A stretch of DNA of 64,000 nucleotides from Melieria omissa (taxonomy: Eukaryota; Arthropoda; Insecta; Diptera; Ulidiidae). The notes beneath the pieces were generated by a model. The model did not search any database and had not been told where the DNA came from. It saw only the letters and a list, made by a program, of their open reading frames with translations. Location: assembly GCA_963971225.1 (NCBI GenBank), contig OZ020269.1, positions 109,191,486 through 109,255,485 on the forward strand, read 5' to 3'. The position numbers and the translations under genes were made by a program. Below, piece after piece: positions 1 to 12,100 of this stretch. Positions within the stretch are counted from its first letter, which is position 1, and the number at the start of each line of letters is the position of its first letter.

Positions 1-3000
1 TATTATTAAATTAAAACAATTTCAGTTTCATAATTCCTATCCCTACTTATATGCATAAAATACATATGTACATGTTCGCATTTTCTTTGGTCGTATGTAG
101 AATGTCTTGGCTATCTCTGTACCTTTTTTAACCTTGTATTGATTTGTCTAACTACTGCATCAGCTTGGAAATATCAGCAGTGCGGTCGCGCTTGCTTGGA
201 CGCACCAGATACCAGATGCCGTCCAGTTTTCACTTGAGAGTTTAACGTCAACCACAACGGCGCACTATGAGTCAGTGTTCATATAGGTAGAAGTGCACCC
301 ATGGGCGAAATGGGCAGTTGCTTTTAGCACAATAACAATTCGTTCACTCCTTGTTAGCAGACCGTTGTCGCAAGCTGCGCACTGCAGGTGATCCCATCAA
401 TATAGTAAATCGAATTTGCATTTATGTACGAGTATAAGATTCGTCGTTACTATTGCTGTTAGCTTAGTTTTCTAGATTTTCAAAAAATGGAAACAGTTTT
501 GAAATAAAGACAAATAAAACACTGTTTAAGGGACATGCACACGCGTAGAAAATTAATTCGAGTTCACCATCCAAGCTTTAGACGCTTATATTGCGTTTAG
601 TTTGCGCTGGCGACAGTGGTTGGTGGTAGTTATGACTGCAATTGCAAATTGAATTGCCGCATAGCGTCCGGCAGTTGGCTGACTACCGAGGAAAACAGCC
701 GATGGACCACATGGCGTGCCACATCGTTGGGTTGTACGTGGATGTGGTGGCTTGGTCGTGGTGATGACGGCTGGAGTTGGTGTTAACTTGATAAATGACA
801 TTTGGGTATCACTGACATTTGCCGCAGCGTATGTGTGCAGTGTACATAGCCACCAACTCATTCACACTGTCATCGAGCGCATATTTGCGATTCATGTAGT
901 TCGGCCATGCAGTCAGCAGCGCCAATATACGTTAATACATTGGTGCTGCGTGTTATACGAATACTCTAGTAACAGATAAGTCGGCGCAAACAAGTATATA
1001 AAGAAAGTGAAGACAGGAGTTCTGGATATGGCGGATGTCAGTGTAAGAATGCGGCTGATTGCAATTTCGGCAATAAGGTGCAGCTTTAGTTTGTGATAAG
1101 TGGTCATTAAAAATTGAAATGTATAAACTCTCGTGGATTCGTGACAGTACCACAATATGCATTTTAGTAACCAGTGAATATTTAAGCCATCAGTGACATC
1201 AAAAGCAACATTAATTGACGGTGTTATTTGTATTTGTGCACTCGTTTGCTATAGCAGCCACTCCGCTTAATGCCTAAAGGTATTATGCGAACGCATTCGA
1301 CTGCTTCCATTCGATGGGCTGACTTTGCCACTCAAAGCAACCGCCCAGCATGTGGCGCTGCAGTCAGCCCAAGCCTCTCCCAAGTCCGTTTGCCTCCCAT
1401 TGTTGGCAGAAATTGCCAACCGCGCTGCAGCAATACCATTTCAATAACAAAGTGTGCCGCACTATTGCATAAATTCGCATGCAAATGCGCAGGTGTTGTT
1501 GTGTTGTTGGCATTATTGTCGTCGCGGCTGAGTAGTGCTCTAAGAGGTCCCGGAACAGGACGGTGCGATCGGCAACTGTGAGGTGTGAACGGGCACAATT
1601 TCGGCGCGACACTCTGTCTGCTGATCTACAGACTCTGGCACACGCGCCAGCACTCATGAGGTACGCTGCGGTACTTGCGATGCAGCGACACACCCATGAC
1701 GACCTTGTCCAGTGCAGGCTCGCTCATTTGTCAGGCGGCTGTTGTAAGCGAAATGCCTGTAATTATTTTTTTAATGCAATGCAAAGGAGAGCGGATCGCG
1801 GCGCACTGCCTAATCCGCCAAATCTGTGTGTAGAAATTTATTACCCGCAGCACATGATCTGCACGCAGATAATGTGCAGTCAACCTTAAATGCACTCTTG
1901 ACCCGTCTGCAGCGGTGCAGCAGTCACAGTGGCCGTTTTGCTGGCCGGCCAGTGGTCGGCGTTAGTTGAACTTGCCCCTGCGGCGTGTGGTTGCCGCTGT
2001 TTTCCGAAGCCGTAACTATTGGACTGTGCTCGTCCGATCAATGAGCTCGGCTGTGGGCATGTGTTTGCTAATAACAATACAGGTGGGATGTCTGTTCCCC
2101 GGCGGAGCGACAACGACGCGTCGCTGTGTTTGTGATGTTTATCTGCGCCGCTGCTGCAACATTGAATAACTTGAACGACGTTGAGAGTTGCAGCAGCGTG
2201 CGGCTGCAATGGCACGAACGCCGTCACATAAAATAAATTACTTATTATAATGAGTGCCAACGACGTGCGTTGTTCTTGTGGCAGTATTTCCTTTGGGGAG
2301 TTGTATAGGTGATTTATTTTATTAGTTGTGAAAAAAGCGTTTGCAATGCGGGCTACCGTAGCGTATCAAACGCCGCGGCGTTAAGCTATGAACAGTTACA
2401 AAAAATACGCTAAAACGGCAACGATAATTGTGCTTTTCCCTTATATGACATATCTTGCAAACTACTAGCGTACAAATTTAATTTAACTGTTAAACTGTTT
2501 TCCCTGTTCAAAGCCTCAGCCTCATCATTAAAAAAAAATGAGAAGCCTTCTATAAAATTTGTGAACTTTGTCAGACAAATAACTACTCGCTGTGGTCGTG
2601 AATTATCATATCGAGGGCTATGCAAGTTTAAAAGCCACTACTAGCTTTAAAGGTGAACATGTTAATGTAGCTGGTTCTATGTAGAGAAATTGTGTTAAGC
2701 TTTAACTTGATTTCAATGTTCGATGTAGCTTCAACAAAAATCTTTGTGGGCTATTAAAAGCATTAAATCGCAAAGGCTAATTCTTCCAACACCATCAAAG
2801 CCCCGAAAGAAAATGAGAAATGACTTCCGCTGCTAAGCGCGCCGCACAAAGATGAAAACAGCAAGAAATTCTTCAACAGCAAACCACAAATGTGTCTGAA
2901 GTACTGTTTGCCACATAAACGCATTTGGGGAGAAGCAAGATTAACAGCAGTTACGGCTGCAATTTTTATCAAACCGCAGCCGCCGCAAACGACTTAATTA

Positions 3001-3575
3001 GCAAATGAAGAACATCATGCAACATTTGCAAGCTCACAATTATTGTAAACATTAAACATTAAACCACACGAAAAGTGAAATTCATAACAAGCGAGAATGT
3101 TTCGGCCCCTTTTAACCGACCTATTTCCGATACACTCAGCTAAAGGGGATACAAGCATACAGATGATTCCCCAAGGAAACTTGAAGCCATTTTAAAAATT
3201 ATTTTAATCCGACTGATAATTCTTCGAATACACCGAAATAAGCTGAGAAGTCCAGTGTTTGTATTCACAACTATCTCACGTATGCGGCGCTTTCAGCATA
3301 AGAAAATTGACCTTGTTGGATTCTGCTGATCGCAATTGACGGAAGCACGAGTCCAGCTGCAACAATTTTATTACTTTAATACAGTTTTTGAATTTTTGGT
3401 ATTTTCAAATTGGGCTCAGAGTGCTGATCGTTTGAATTTGTCGTAGGAGTTTACACACCCACAGACACATTCTTTTTGCTGAAAATTGCTTGATAAGGGT
3501 TGACAAGGTTAAACGTTTTTTTTACAACTAGTTGCCAAGCAATTTGTTTTTATTTTTTTAATTATCTTGTCATAC
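1..3575. other. No gene seen
   Basis: Mixed sequence with relatively many CG dinucleotides between about 600 and 2200. Open frames are short and overlap on both strands without codon or domain support. A TATATAAAG at about 995 has no supported transcript. Confidence 0.5.
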
Positions 3576-3579
3576 TTAA

Positions 3580-4076
3580 CCCATTGCTGCCTAATGGGTA
3601 AAATTTTACCCATGAAAATTGATTTTTTTTTTAAATCACAAAAAAGTCAATGTTTGAGATCTCTCAAAACCATTGATAGGGATAGTTAGGATAAAGATGG
3701 AACTACCTTAACCTGGTGAAGGTCACCCTAAAATTTCGCTATCTAGCTAGAGTTACCAGACTCCAAAAATCGTGAATTTTTCGGAGATGGAAAATGTAGC
3801 GAAACGTAGTGGCCTTAAAACTTAAAAAAAATCTGCCTCCTAACTCACCTGTAAAAAATACAACTTTCGTTCACGTGTTTAGCTGATCACTTCACAAAGT
3901 ATGGAAAAAAAGCAACCATTGCTGCGTAATGGGTACATAATACCTAATGAATATCTCAGCAACGTGCAGAGATATAAAGCTGAAATTTTGTTTCTGATCA
4001 TTTTGGGTCACTTCTAGGTCGTGTATGAAAATTTATCAAAATCGTATGCGCGGAACTGGTACCCGGCAGGAATGGG
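3580..4076. mobile_element. piggyBac-type MITE, 497 bp
   Basis: TTAA occurs at both borders (3576-3579 and 4077-4080), the piggyBac target site. Terminal inverted repeats CCCATTGCTGCC and GGCAGGAATGGG match at 11 of 12 bases. The left subterminal sequence holds a perfect 20-bp palindrome (3594-3613), and CCATTGCTGC recurs inside near 3918. There is no transposase. Confidence 0.75.
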
Positions 4077-4083
4077 TTAAATA

Positions 4084-4381
4084 GACCCAATTTTATACCA
4101 ACATTTATTCTGATTCTTCGGCCACCCTGAAGTTCATTGTTTAATCCTGCCAGGGTTTGGGTTAACTTCGCATATTATTAGACAAGAATCAGGGAAAAAG
4201 GAAACCTTTGGGTCTTTAGGAATAATTTATGCTATACTAGCAATTGTATTACATCATATATTGACAGTAGAGATAGACGTAGACACACGAGCCTATTTCA
4301 CTTCTGCTTTTCCAACTGGAATCCAAATTTTCATTATGTCCTTCCAAGAGGAGCAGTATTTGCTTTTATAGCAGGATTCAG
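4084..4381 (+). pseudogene. Nuclear mitochondrial insert (NUMT) of cytochrome oxidase subunit I
   Basis: The + strand reads as insect COI, using mitochondrial codons (ATA for Met): DPILYQHLFWFFGHPEV, then [50 protein letters not shown]-type sequence, [16 protein letters not shown]. Relative to the family it lacks about nine residues after LAI, a few after FTSA, and a large block between the KIF region and HYVL. Point changes add breaks. It cannot be functional in the nucleus. It starts within a few bases of the right target repeat of a piggyBac-type MITE. Confidence 0.88.
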
Positions 4382-4390
4382 GGTCCAGTC

Positions 4391-7300
4391 AATCAAAGCC
4401 AATTTACTATTATATTTTAAAAATTAAAAAATTGAAATTAAATTAAACTTTTTTCCCTTGGATTAGCTGGGATACCTCAACGTTATTCAGACTACTATGT
4501 TATTTTATACATTTTCCGCTACTCGTATTAAGTTTAAACTTATCAAAATACACTCATTCATTAAGAGTACGAGTGCGTGTTGCAAAGGTATGTTATGTGT
4601 GAGTGCTTTGCGTAGTTAATGCTTTCCATGGGTTCCTTCACTCTTCCTTCCGTTGCGTTTGTTTATATGTATGTATAAACATGAACAAGCTAAATGTGTC
4701 AACAGTGCCACCACCAACCACACAACAACGAAAACTACAACAACAACAACGATGATATGTGAAATACTCAGCGCAAAACGCTCGTGGCCCGTGCGAAGCA
4801 AAATAAAAATTACAGCAACAACACAAAAAGTCAGTGACTGCCGCGGACAATCTTCTCGCTTGTAGCGCAAATTATTAAAATGTCAACCGTGCAGTTGAGT
4901 GGGCGGTGAGAGCAACACGTTACAAGCTTGCGCACACGATTGCGCTGGATAGTACAAGATGCACGTAATTTTCATTTTGTGTGTTGTTGCCAACACTGTT
5001 GAATATAGAAAATCAAAACAAACTCTAGCAACGATGAAGATAATGCGCTTGCAACATATGGGGCATGCGCGCAGGCGCCATGCGCACTGTGGGCAAATGG
5101 GAAACGTACACACGGGCATGCAGATGGTCCGATAATAAAACGAAGGTAGCACACAGTCTAGATGCTTAGCAATCGATTATCTTGTGATGTCAACCACAGC
5201 GGCAGCGACAACTTAATCAGCTGCGGAGCATCAGATCGCGAGGCGGTAAATGCAATTGCCTCCACCCCTTTCGCCGCAGTTGCAGCATAGTCGTCGTTTC
5301 AACAAATAAAATCGTAGGAAGAACCATACTGACCATGAAACAGTGAGCGAACTGCGCATCGCAGATGACATCAATTAAGTGCCGCCGTTGCAGACGATGG
5401 AACCGTGGATTCTACACCCTGCACTGGCGTGTCCGGTATATCTTCTTCATTGCATGGTACCGCACTACCTTATAGTATGCACTATACGGGTGTCAACAGA
5501 TGTAATTATGAGTATATAGAAGTGATATATGTTCGAATACAAATAAATATAAGACGAACTGCAATTATACAGTTTTCCCAAAAAACGAAAATACGCGTAT
5601 GAAAATTATGTGACGCTGGCTTTGTTGCATACCGGTCGGTGTAAACCGACCGAAGTATTCTTACTTGTTTAATTTGTGATGCGCATTTTTATTGCCATTA
5701 AAGTCCAATGTGGTGGCGGTCCTAAAAACAAGCCACAGAGTAGAAGTGACAGGATCACTGACAGGAACACAATGGTCAGTTGCAATTGTTTTTGTTGTTA
5801 ATTTAATGTCTTGACATCCCGGCAATGTTCTACATTGTTGCTTATTTGTTGCAAGTGGCAATGAGCGGCGTGAACGGGAAGTCAAGAAACCGAAATGCAT
5901 ATAAAATATTGCGAAACAAATAAGGAAAATAATGATTGATAATACGACCATCAAATATGGAATATTTCGCGAGATAGGTATTATACATTCTATATCCCAA
6001 GCCGTTGAATCTAGTTACAATATACATTGTTGGCAGAAGCGTAATGAGTGTGTTGTTTCGGAATTCTTCTAAAGGGAAGTAAACAAATTACAACAGCAAT
6101 GTTATAGCGACAACATTGTGTCGACGTTGTCTCTCAATCCAAGTAATACGAATCAATAGCAACAATGGGCGTTTCCGGGCATGTGCCGACTACATTGCAA
6201 CCACAATAGCAACAACAGCCAAAGCAAGTGCAATTGCAACAAGATATAAACACTAACCACTACTATCAACTGCCGCAGTGCAAATTGTCGGAGTGGATTG
6301 AAAACAAAGCAAAGCAAAAACAAAAAGAACATAAAAAGTGAAAAATGCGAAATGTCAAACAAGTTTAGTTAAACAAAATCAGTTGCCATTCGGCATTTAA
6401 CGCGGATGACGCTGGCGTGTTGCTCTCGCTCTTGATATGGTTGTTGCTGCTGTTGTTGCCAATAAATGGTGCAAAGTGATTTATAATAGCAATTTTATTG
6501 CGTTAATATATTGCAAGTGCCGCAGAGTATGGCATGGATTCACACCGTCCAATGAGATGGCAAGAGCGCCAGTGTCAGTGCCAGTGCAAGCGTCTCCAAC
6601 AACAACGAAAGCAGATCACGCACTCCTAGATTCCAACAGCAGCGGCACTCGCACAACAACAATGACCACTGCAGAATTGCAGACTAATTTCCTATCAATT
6701 GCAAGGCATAATACGCCAAATGCTTTGCAATTTTCGTGCAATTTGTCGAAACAAATCATGGTGTTGCCTGTTGCCACTAACGTTGTTGCTACTAATACAT
6801 ATTGCCAACTGTCAGTGCCGGGCGTCTGCCGGTAGGCCGCCAGTCCATGCAATCGTGCGCTCTACTCATTCAGCCCATCCTCACACACTCATGCACTTGC
6901 TGCCGCTCAGCTCATTGCGAAGATGAATGATAATGCAGAAAAATTCAAGCAACAAGTAAACAAGACAAAATCCCCAACTCAAGCGCCCAGTTGCAACCAA
7001 AAAGAAGGAACACTGAATTGCCCCTTCAGCGTTCCAAATCGCGACTGGGGCGCAAACGACGGGGGAAATTTGTCAGCACCAAGCCAGCAACAGTCAATCT
7101 TGCACGGATAAATTGTAGATGCTGTTGCGGCAAAAACCGCAATGCAAGTGCTTTTAGATATGCAACAAAATGGGCGATAAATCCATTAACAGGAGATTCC
7201 TTAGTAATTGATTGGCATTAATGGCGTGAGCCACTTACCTCCTTTGCTGGCAGAGGGTCAGGTCCCAGTCCATTCTGAAACCAAAAACAAAGAAAAGTCA

Positions 7301-8551
7301 TCGTTTAGTAAACAACTTGAGGACGAAATGGCAATTTTGAGCATTCAAACCCAATTAACACAAGGCTATAAAATTATTAAGGGAAACGATCAGCGGTTAC
7401 GGCAGCTCCTCACAGCTACGAGGCTATATGTCCATACATATATAACATACACTTAGTGCAGGAACAAGGAAACCCAATATTTGGGACTTCGATTCAATCT
7501 ACGCGAATTATTAGAATTAATTAAATGTCACGGATATAATGCAGCTTTGACTACAAGTCGCTAACAACGCCAGCCGAGTGTTAGGACACCAACAACGACG
7601 TTGCATTTCTTGCGGCTGTTGTGCCAACGAGTCAATTCAAATCGCATCAATGGCCACGTGCTCCTTCATTCATCCGAGCTGTCAGTCAGCCAAGCGGCGA
7701 AACGCTAAACCGCTGATGCACATCAGAACTCACAGCAAGGCAATAAGCGGAGTCAGAGCTAGTACTCCGTACTCCTGCCGTTCACAGCTAATCACTGCAA
7801 ATTAATTTTTTGAAAGATTTTAAACTTTTCCAATAAAATTTTAACGGCAACAATTAGCGGTGAATTAGCTTGTACATATCCCAAGCGTTACGTATTCGTT
7901 AAATGGTCGAATGAGCCTGAACAGCTGTCGCAACAGCAATTTGGCGGCGATGATGCCTTTTCAATGGGCGAAAAACATCATTGCAGTTCTATTCAATTTA
8001 CATCTAATGAATTTCGAAAAAGCCCAATCGAATTTTAGTAACACTTCGTCAGCCGTGTTGAGTGAGAGCAAATGTGTATGAAATTAAAAATTTAACTATT
8101 GAAATATGCAACCGACGGTTGCTAATTTTATTTTCTTGCATCCGGATCCCAAGAAAGCACTGCACGTACAAGCACAACTGCATCTCACTATTGTGGTCCT
8201 TTTGTTGTGGCCTCGAAATGGCGACGGCAATGTGTCGCTGCTACATCGGTCCATTTACACTACACAGATTTTAAAATTCGACGGTTCGTCACTATTATAA
8301 ACATAAGGTAACATTTATTTAGTTTATTCTGTGAAGGGTAAGAACAGAAGCCATGTCTCACCATCAGGAACATATCTGACTTTTTGCGCTGCCTTGAAGT
8401 GGCGATACCCCGGCATCCACTCCGAAAAATTAATGAACGTAAAAAGCGAACCTCGCGTACGAAATCGGCGAACAACTGCTTTTCCAACGTCTTCAACCTT
8501 CTTTTCGATAAAACCGCACGTACGCAGAGGAACTGGAAGATGGTTTCATTC
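4391..8551. other. No gene seen
   Basis: Contains CAA/CAG-type low-complexity tracts (for example 4720-4750 and 6590-6660) and an 8-bp-stem hairpin CGGTCGGTGTAAACCGACCG at 5632-5651. No coding frame with recognisable domains. Confidence 0.5.
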
Positions 8552-9170
8552 TTTTTTTTTTTTTTTTTGAAACTCGAACAAACAATTAATGCGAGGCATT
8601 GCGTTGGTTCAGGAAGGATATAAAGGTTAGGAGATAGGGTTAAGAGTGAAATGGTTATGGACTCTTGTCTTGAACCCATCGAGATCATAAGGGCTGGGGA
8701 AGATATCCGCAGGGAGATCATTCCACAGCCGCGTTGTGCGGGCCAGAAACGAACTTTCTCTGTAATGCGTAGTGCGCTGGAACATCGCTTCAACGTGGAA
8801 TGCATGAGCGCCAGTGTTCAAACGGGTTGCCCGTGGGAATACCCGGAGTGATGGCATCAAACTGCTCATCTCCACTCGACGATGTTCTAAGGAGTCAATA
8901 GAGCTTGATGCCCTACTGTCCCCTATAAGCGCGATCGCACGGTTTTGCACCCGGTCCAGGAGCTCCAAATGGATTTTGAAGCCCCCGCCCATAGGTGCGA
9001 GTTAAACTCCATTTTAGGTCGGATATAGATATAGGTGTAAACAATGCGGAGATCAGACGGAGTGAAATATTTTTTGCACCGTTTAAGGAAGCCGAGGCAC
9101 TTGGCTGCTTCTTTCGACACGCCAAAAATATGATCATTCCAACGAGATGCAGGATTTCATCTTTAACTAT
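8552..9170 (-). mobile_element. Truncated non-LTR retrotransposon (LINE) 3' end
   Basis: On the minus strand the C-terminal part of a LINE reverse transcriptase ORF is readable: SKEAAKCLGFLKRCKKYF and YIRPKMEFNSHLWAGASK (8923-9120), then, after a frameshift near 8975, LELLDRVQNRAIALIGDS to RTTRLWNDLPADIFPSPYDL ending at 8627. A 17-bp A-tail (T run 8552-8568 on +) marks the 3' end. The 5' side is lost; the right border is approximate. Such dead-on-arrival copies are typical of incomplete reverse transcription. Confidence 0.85.
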
Positions 9171-12100
9171 CTGTTGTTCGCTTCAGCAAGGAAGTTCTCG
9201 GAAACTTTGTATTTTTTGCGGTGTAGTGTGTAAACATTTTGTTATCTTTTATGTAACGACCCATGCGCATGCGGAGTTTTCAATTCTTTTAACCTATCTG
9301 TCAGACATTCCACTCATTCGGAAAACATGGAAAATATGTACCTTGACAATTGCCTTAAATTAGCAGTCATTCAGGGTTAAAGAGACATTCTAGGATTTTC
9401 ATTCGGCGACTCCATAAACTGTGTTGGGTAGTAACCTGCGATGTGCGCTGGTGGTGGTGCTCCTCTGATATTGCCGATGATCAAGGTTGGCCAAAAGCAA
9501 TTCTCAGAACTTGAGAGCAGGAACATTTAGTAAATGACGAAGAGCAAAGAAATTTAAACACGGCCATCGAGACAACGAGAACAACTTGCATCATTAGCGG
9601 AAAAACGCACAAACAATTGAACAAGCATTCGTCGCACCAGTTAGTTGTGAGACGGACGAGCGGGTGGACACGTAGGCGGACAAGCCGACAAACTCACCGA
9701 CAGAGTAAACGGCGGACGGGCGAGCCGGTGAGCAGTTGCGGTGCAAGCGTCATGTAACTGCCATCGTGAAATTTATGACACCGCTGCGGCATCTGCGGTG
9801 CACCTGCGGCACTACAACTCCCATACAGCATGGTAACCATAAATTGGAATGGTGGCAACATGGCACGCCACGTATGTGCGCACATGTTTGGACGGTGTTT
9901 GCCGGCGTCGCAGAGTGTAATTGAAAAGTTAGAATTATGTTAATTAACTAAACAACCTGTAAATATGTCAAGAGAGAGCGGGAGAGTCATCCGTGGACAT
10001 TCGCCTGTTTTCGCACAGAGCTCGTTGCTTTTGTTCCTTTATCGGTAACGAAATCAGGACGGCCGTCGCCACGTCAACTAAGCCGCTTTATTATAGCGAA
10101 ACAATGAAGTATTTTTGTGGGATTTGTGGCATCCTGACTGCATGACATGGATTGCCACTGTAAAAAGCACGCTGTGCTGCCTTCGGATTTTTTTTATGTA
10201 CAGAGTTGTGGCAGTGTACAAAAGCGCCGATAAATGTCAACTGTTGGCTGCACATGGTTTGGGTAATTGTGCGCATACGTAGAGGTGAAGTAGCGATATG
10301 CGAAGTGAAGTGGCAGCATGCTCGATTTTTTATGTGACCACCAATGTCTTTGGCCGCGCACTCACGCGGTGGCAATGAATTCGGTGCTAAAGTAATTTGT
10401 GCTGCTGATATTTGCAGCGCGAGCGGCACATTTATGCGCTGGGAGCCGATCGAAGCTGATCCAAATGCCAATCGAAACGAAGAAAATCGAATGAAATGGA
10501 TTCGAATCAAATCAAATCTAATCGTAACGAACCGAACTGAACCGAGTGAAGCCCCGCGAATGCTGCCGACCGCTGCGAGATTTATGCGAATGATTTTTAA
10601 CCGTATGTGGCATTCCGCCGGGCGCTATTAGCGCGCCAAGCTCTAAGCATCTAATAGCAGTCGAGTGCAAGAAGCCGATTGCACAGCCGGTCAGCGAAAC
10701 GGCTGGCTAAATTGGTTTCAAAATGTACCAGCGATTCCACTTGATATTCAACACCCGACCAAATGAGGCGAAAGAGGGCACACCACGGCTACACCGGCGC
10801 ATACACATCTGTACGCATACGTAAAGACAGGGCCGCACATGCGCGGCATGCAGCGCGAAGTGTCAAAGTGTTAACGTCAAACGCAATAAATAATGACACT
10901 CCATCGATCACAAATCAAAGGCCAGTAACGGCAAAAGCAGCGGCAATGGCAATAGAGGCAAAAACAAAATCACCATCCACTTACAAAGAATATGGCAACG
11001 ATAACGACCACAATGTTGAGCCAACGGTAAAGGAGAGCATATTCCGTGCTAAAGGACACCAGAGCAATGGCATCAGCGTTGCAACGTTGCAGTGATGAAA
11101 TATCAGAAACCAAGCATTGATGCCAAGCATGGCGCAAAGGTGGAGTCGCTGTGCTGTATGTCCAAAAGTGTTGTTGGCGTTATTTCTGTGGTGCGTGGCT
11201 CAACAACTAAGTGAGAGAATGCTGAAGACGGGAACTGAAGTGGGATGGCATTGTAGCGAATAAGTGAAACATGCAAATGGCACATTTGTGCACTGAATGC
11301 AAATTCCATGCATGGCACATGGCCATTCTCCGGATTTGGATAGACCACGCCAGTAGCCCCTTCGGCGCCTGACAGCACAACATCAGTGGTAAGAACAATA
11401 AAACTGCGATTATTTTCGTGCAATACGAGAGCAACAAATCACTCGCAGCAAGTCAATAATCACCATGCCACATATTGTTTTAATCATAAAATATGCACCG
11501 GCAATAGGCGGCAGTCAAGTGCTGGTCTGCTTCCAGCCTTTCACTCTGCAAATCATTTAGTAAAACCACGAAATACAAGACAGACGAAAAACGTTTTATA
11601 ACAAAACATACTTAAATTAAAGTAATTAGTAACTTTTTCAGGCCTTAAAACGTCACTTATGTGGAACTGTTAATTAATAAAACTTATTGAAATAAGGAGC
11701 TTAGGTTAGGATTGTTAGGGTTCGCATATAATGAATTTGCTGGGATGGAAAAAAGGTCTGATTAAAAATATCTGCTATATCTGAAAAAAGTATATTCTGG
11801 TTTTTCTGCAAGCTGTTCATTATTTATAAATTAATACCAGCCACAACATTTTTTGGGCAGACTTACGTTCGAGCTAAAGTAACAGGCTCTGCTCCCTCTA
11901 GGTGTAGGGCATAAAAAAAATATTTAAAGCGCCTCGGATGTTTTGTAAAACGGCTGATGACGATGACACTGCCAAAACCTATACAAAGCCGCAAAGCAAT
12001 GACGAGAAACTCTCAGCCACTCAGCCACTATATAAGTTGGGCTGAGTTTTCGTTACTCAGAAAAATGTTAACGTCGGCACTTGACGCACCACTCGTCCAC

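Noticed and set aside
5632..5651. Perfect 8-bp-stem hairpin
   Set aside because: Too short to mean more than a chance palindrome; mentioned only in the gap entry.
8260..8805. 181-codon minus-strand frame
   Set aside because: Crosses the A-tail of the LINE and reads it as a Lys run; it is a shadow frame of the LINE 3' end and flank.
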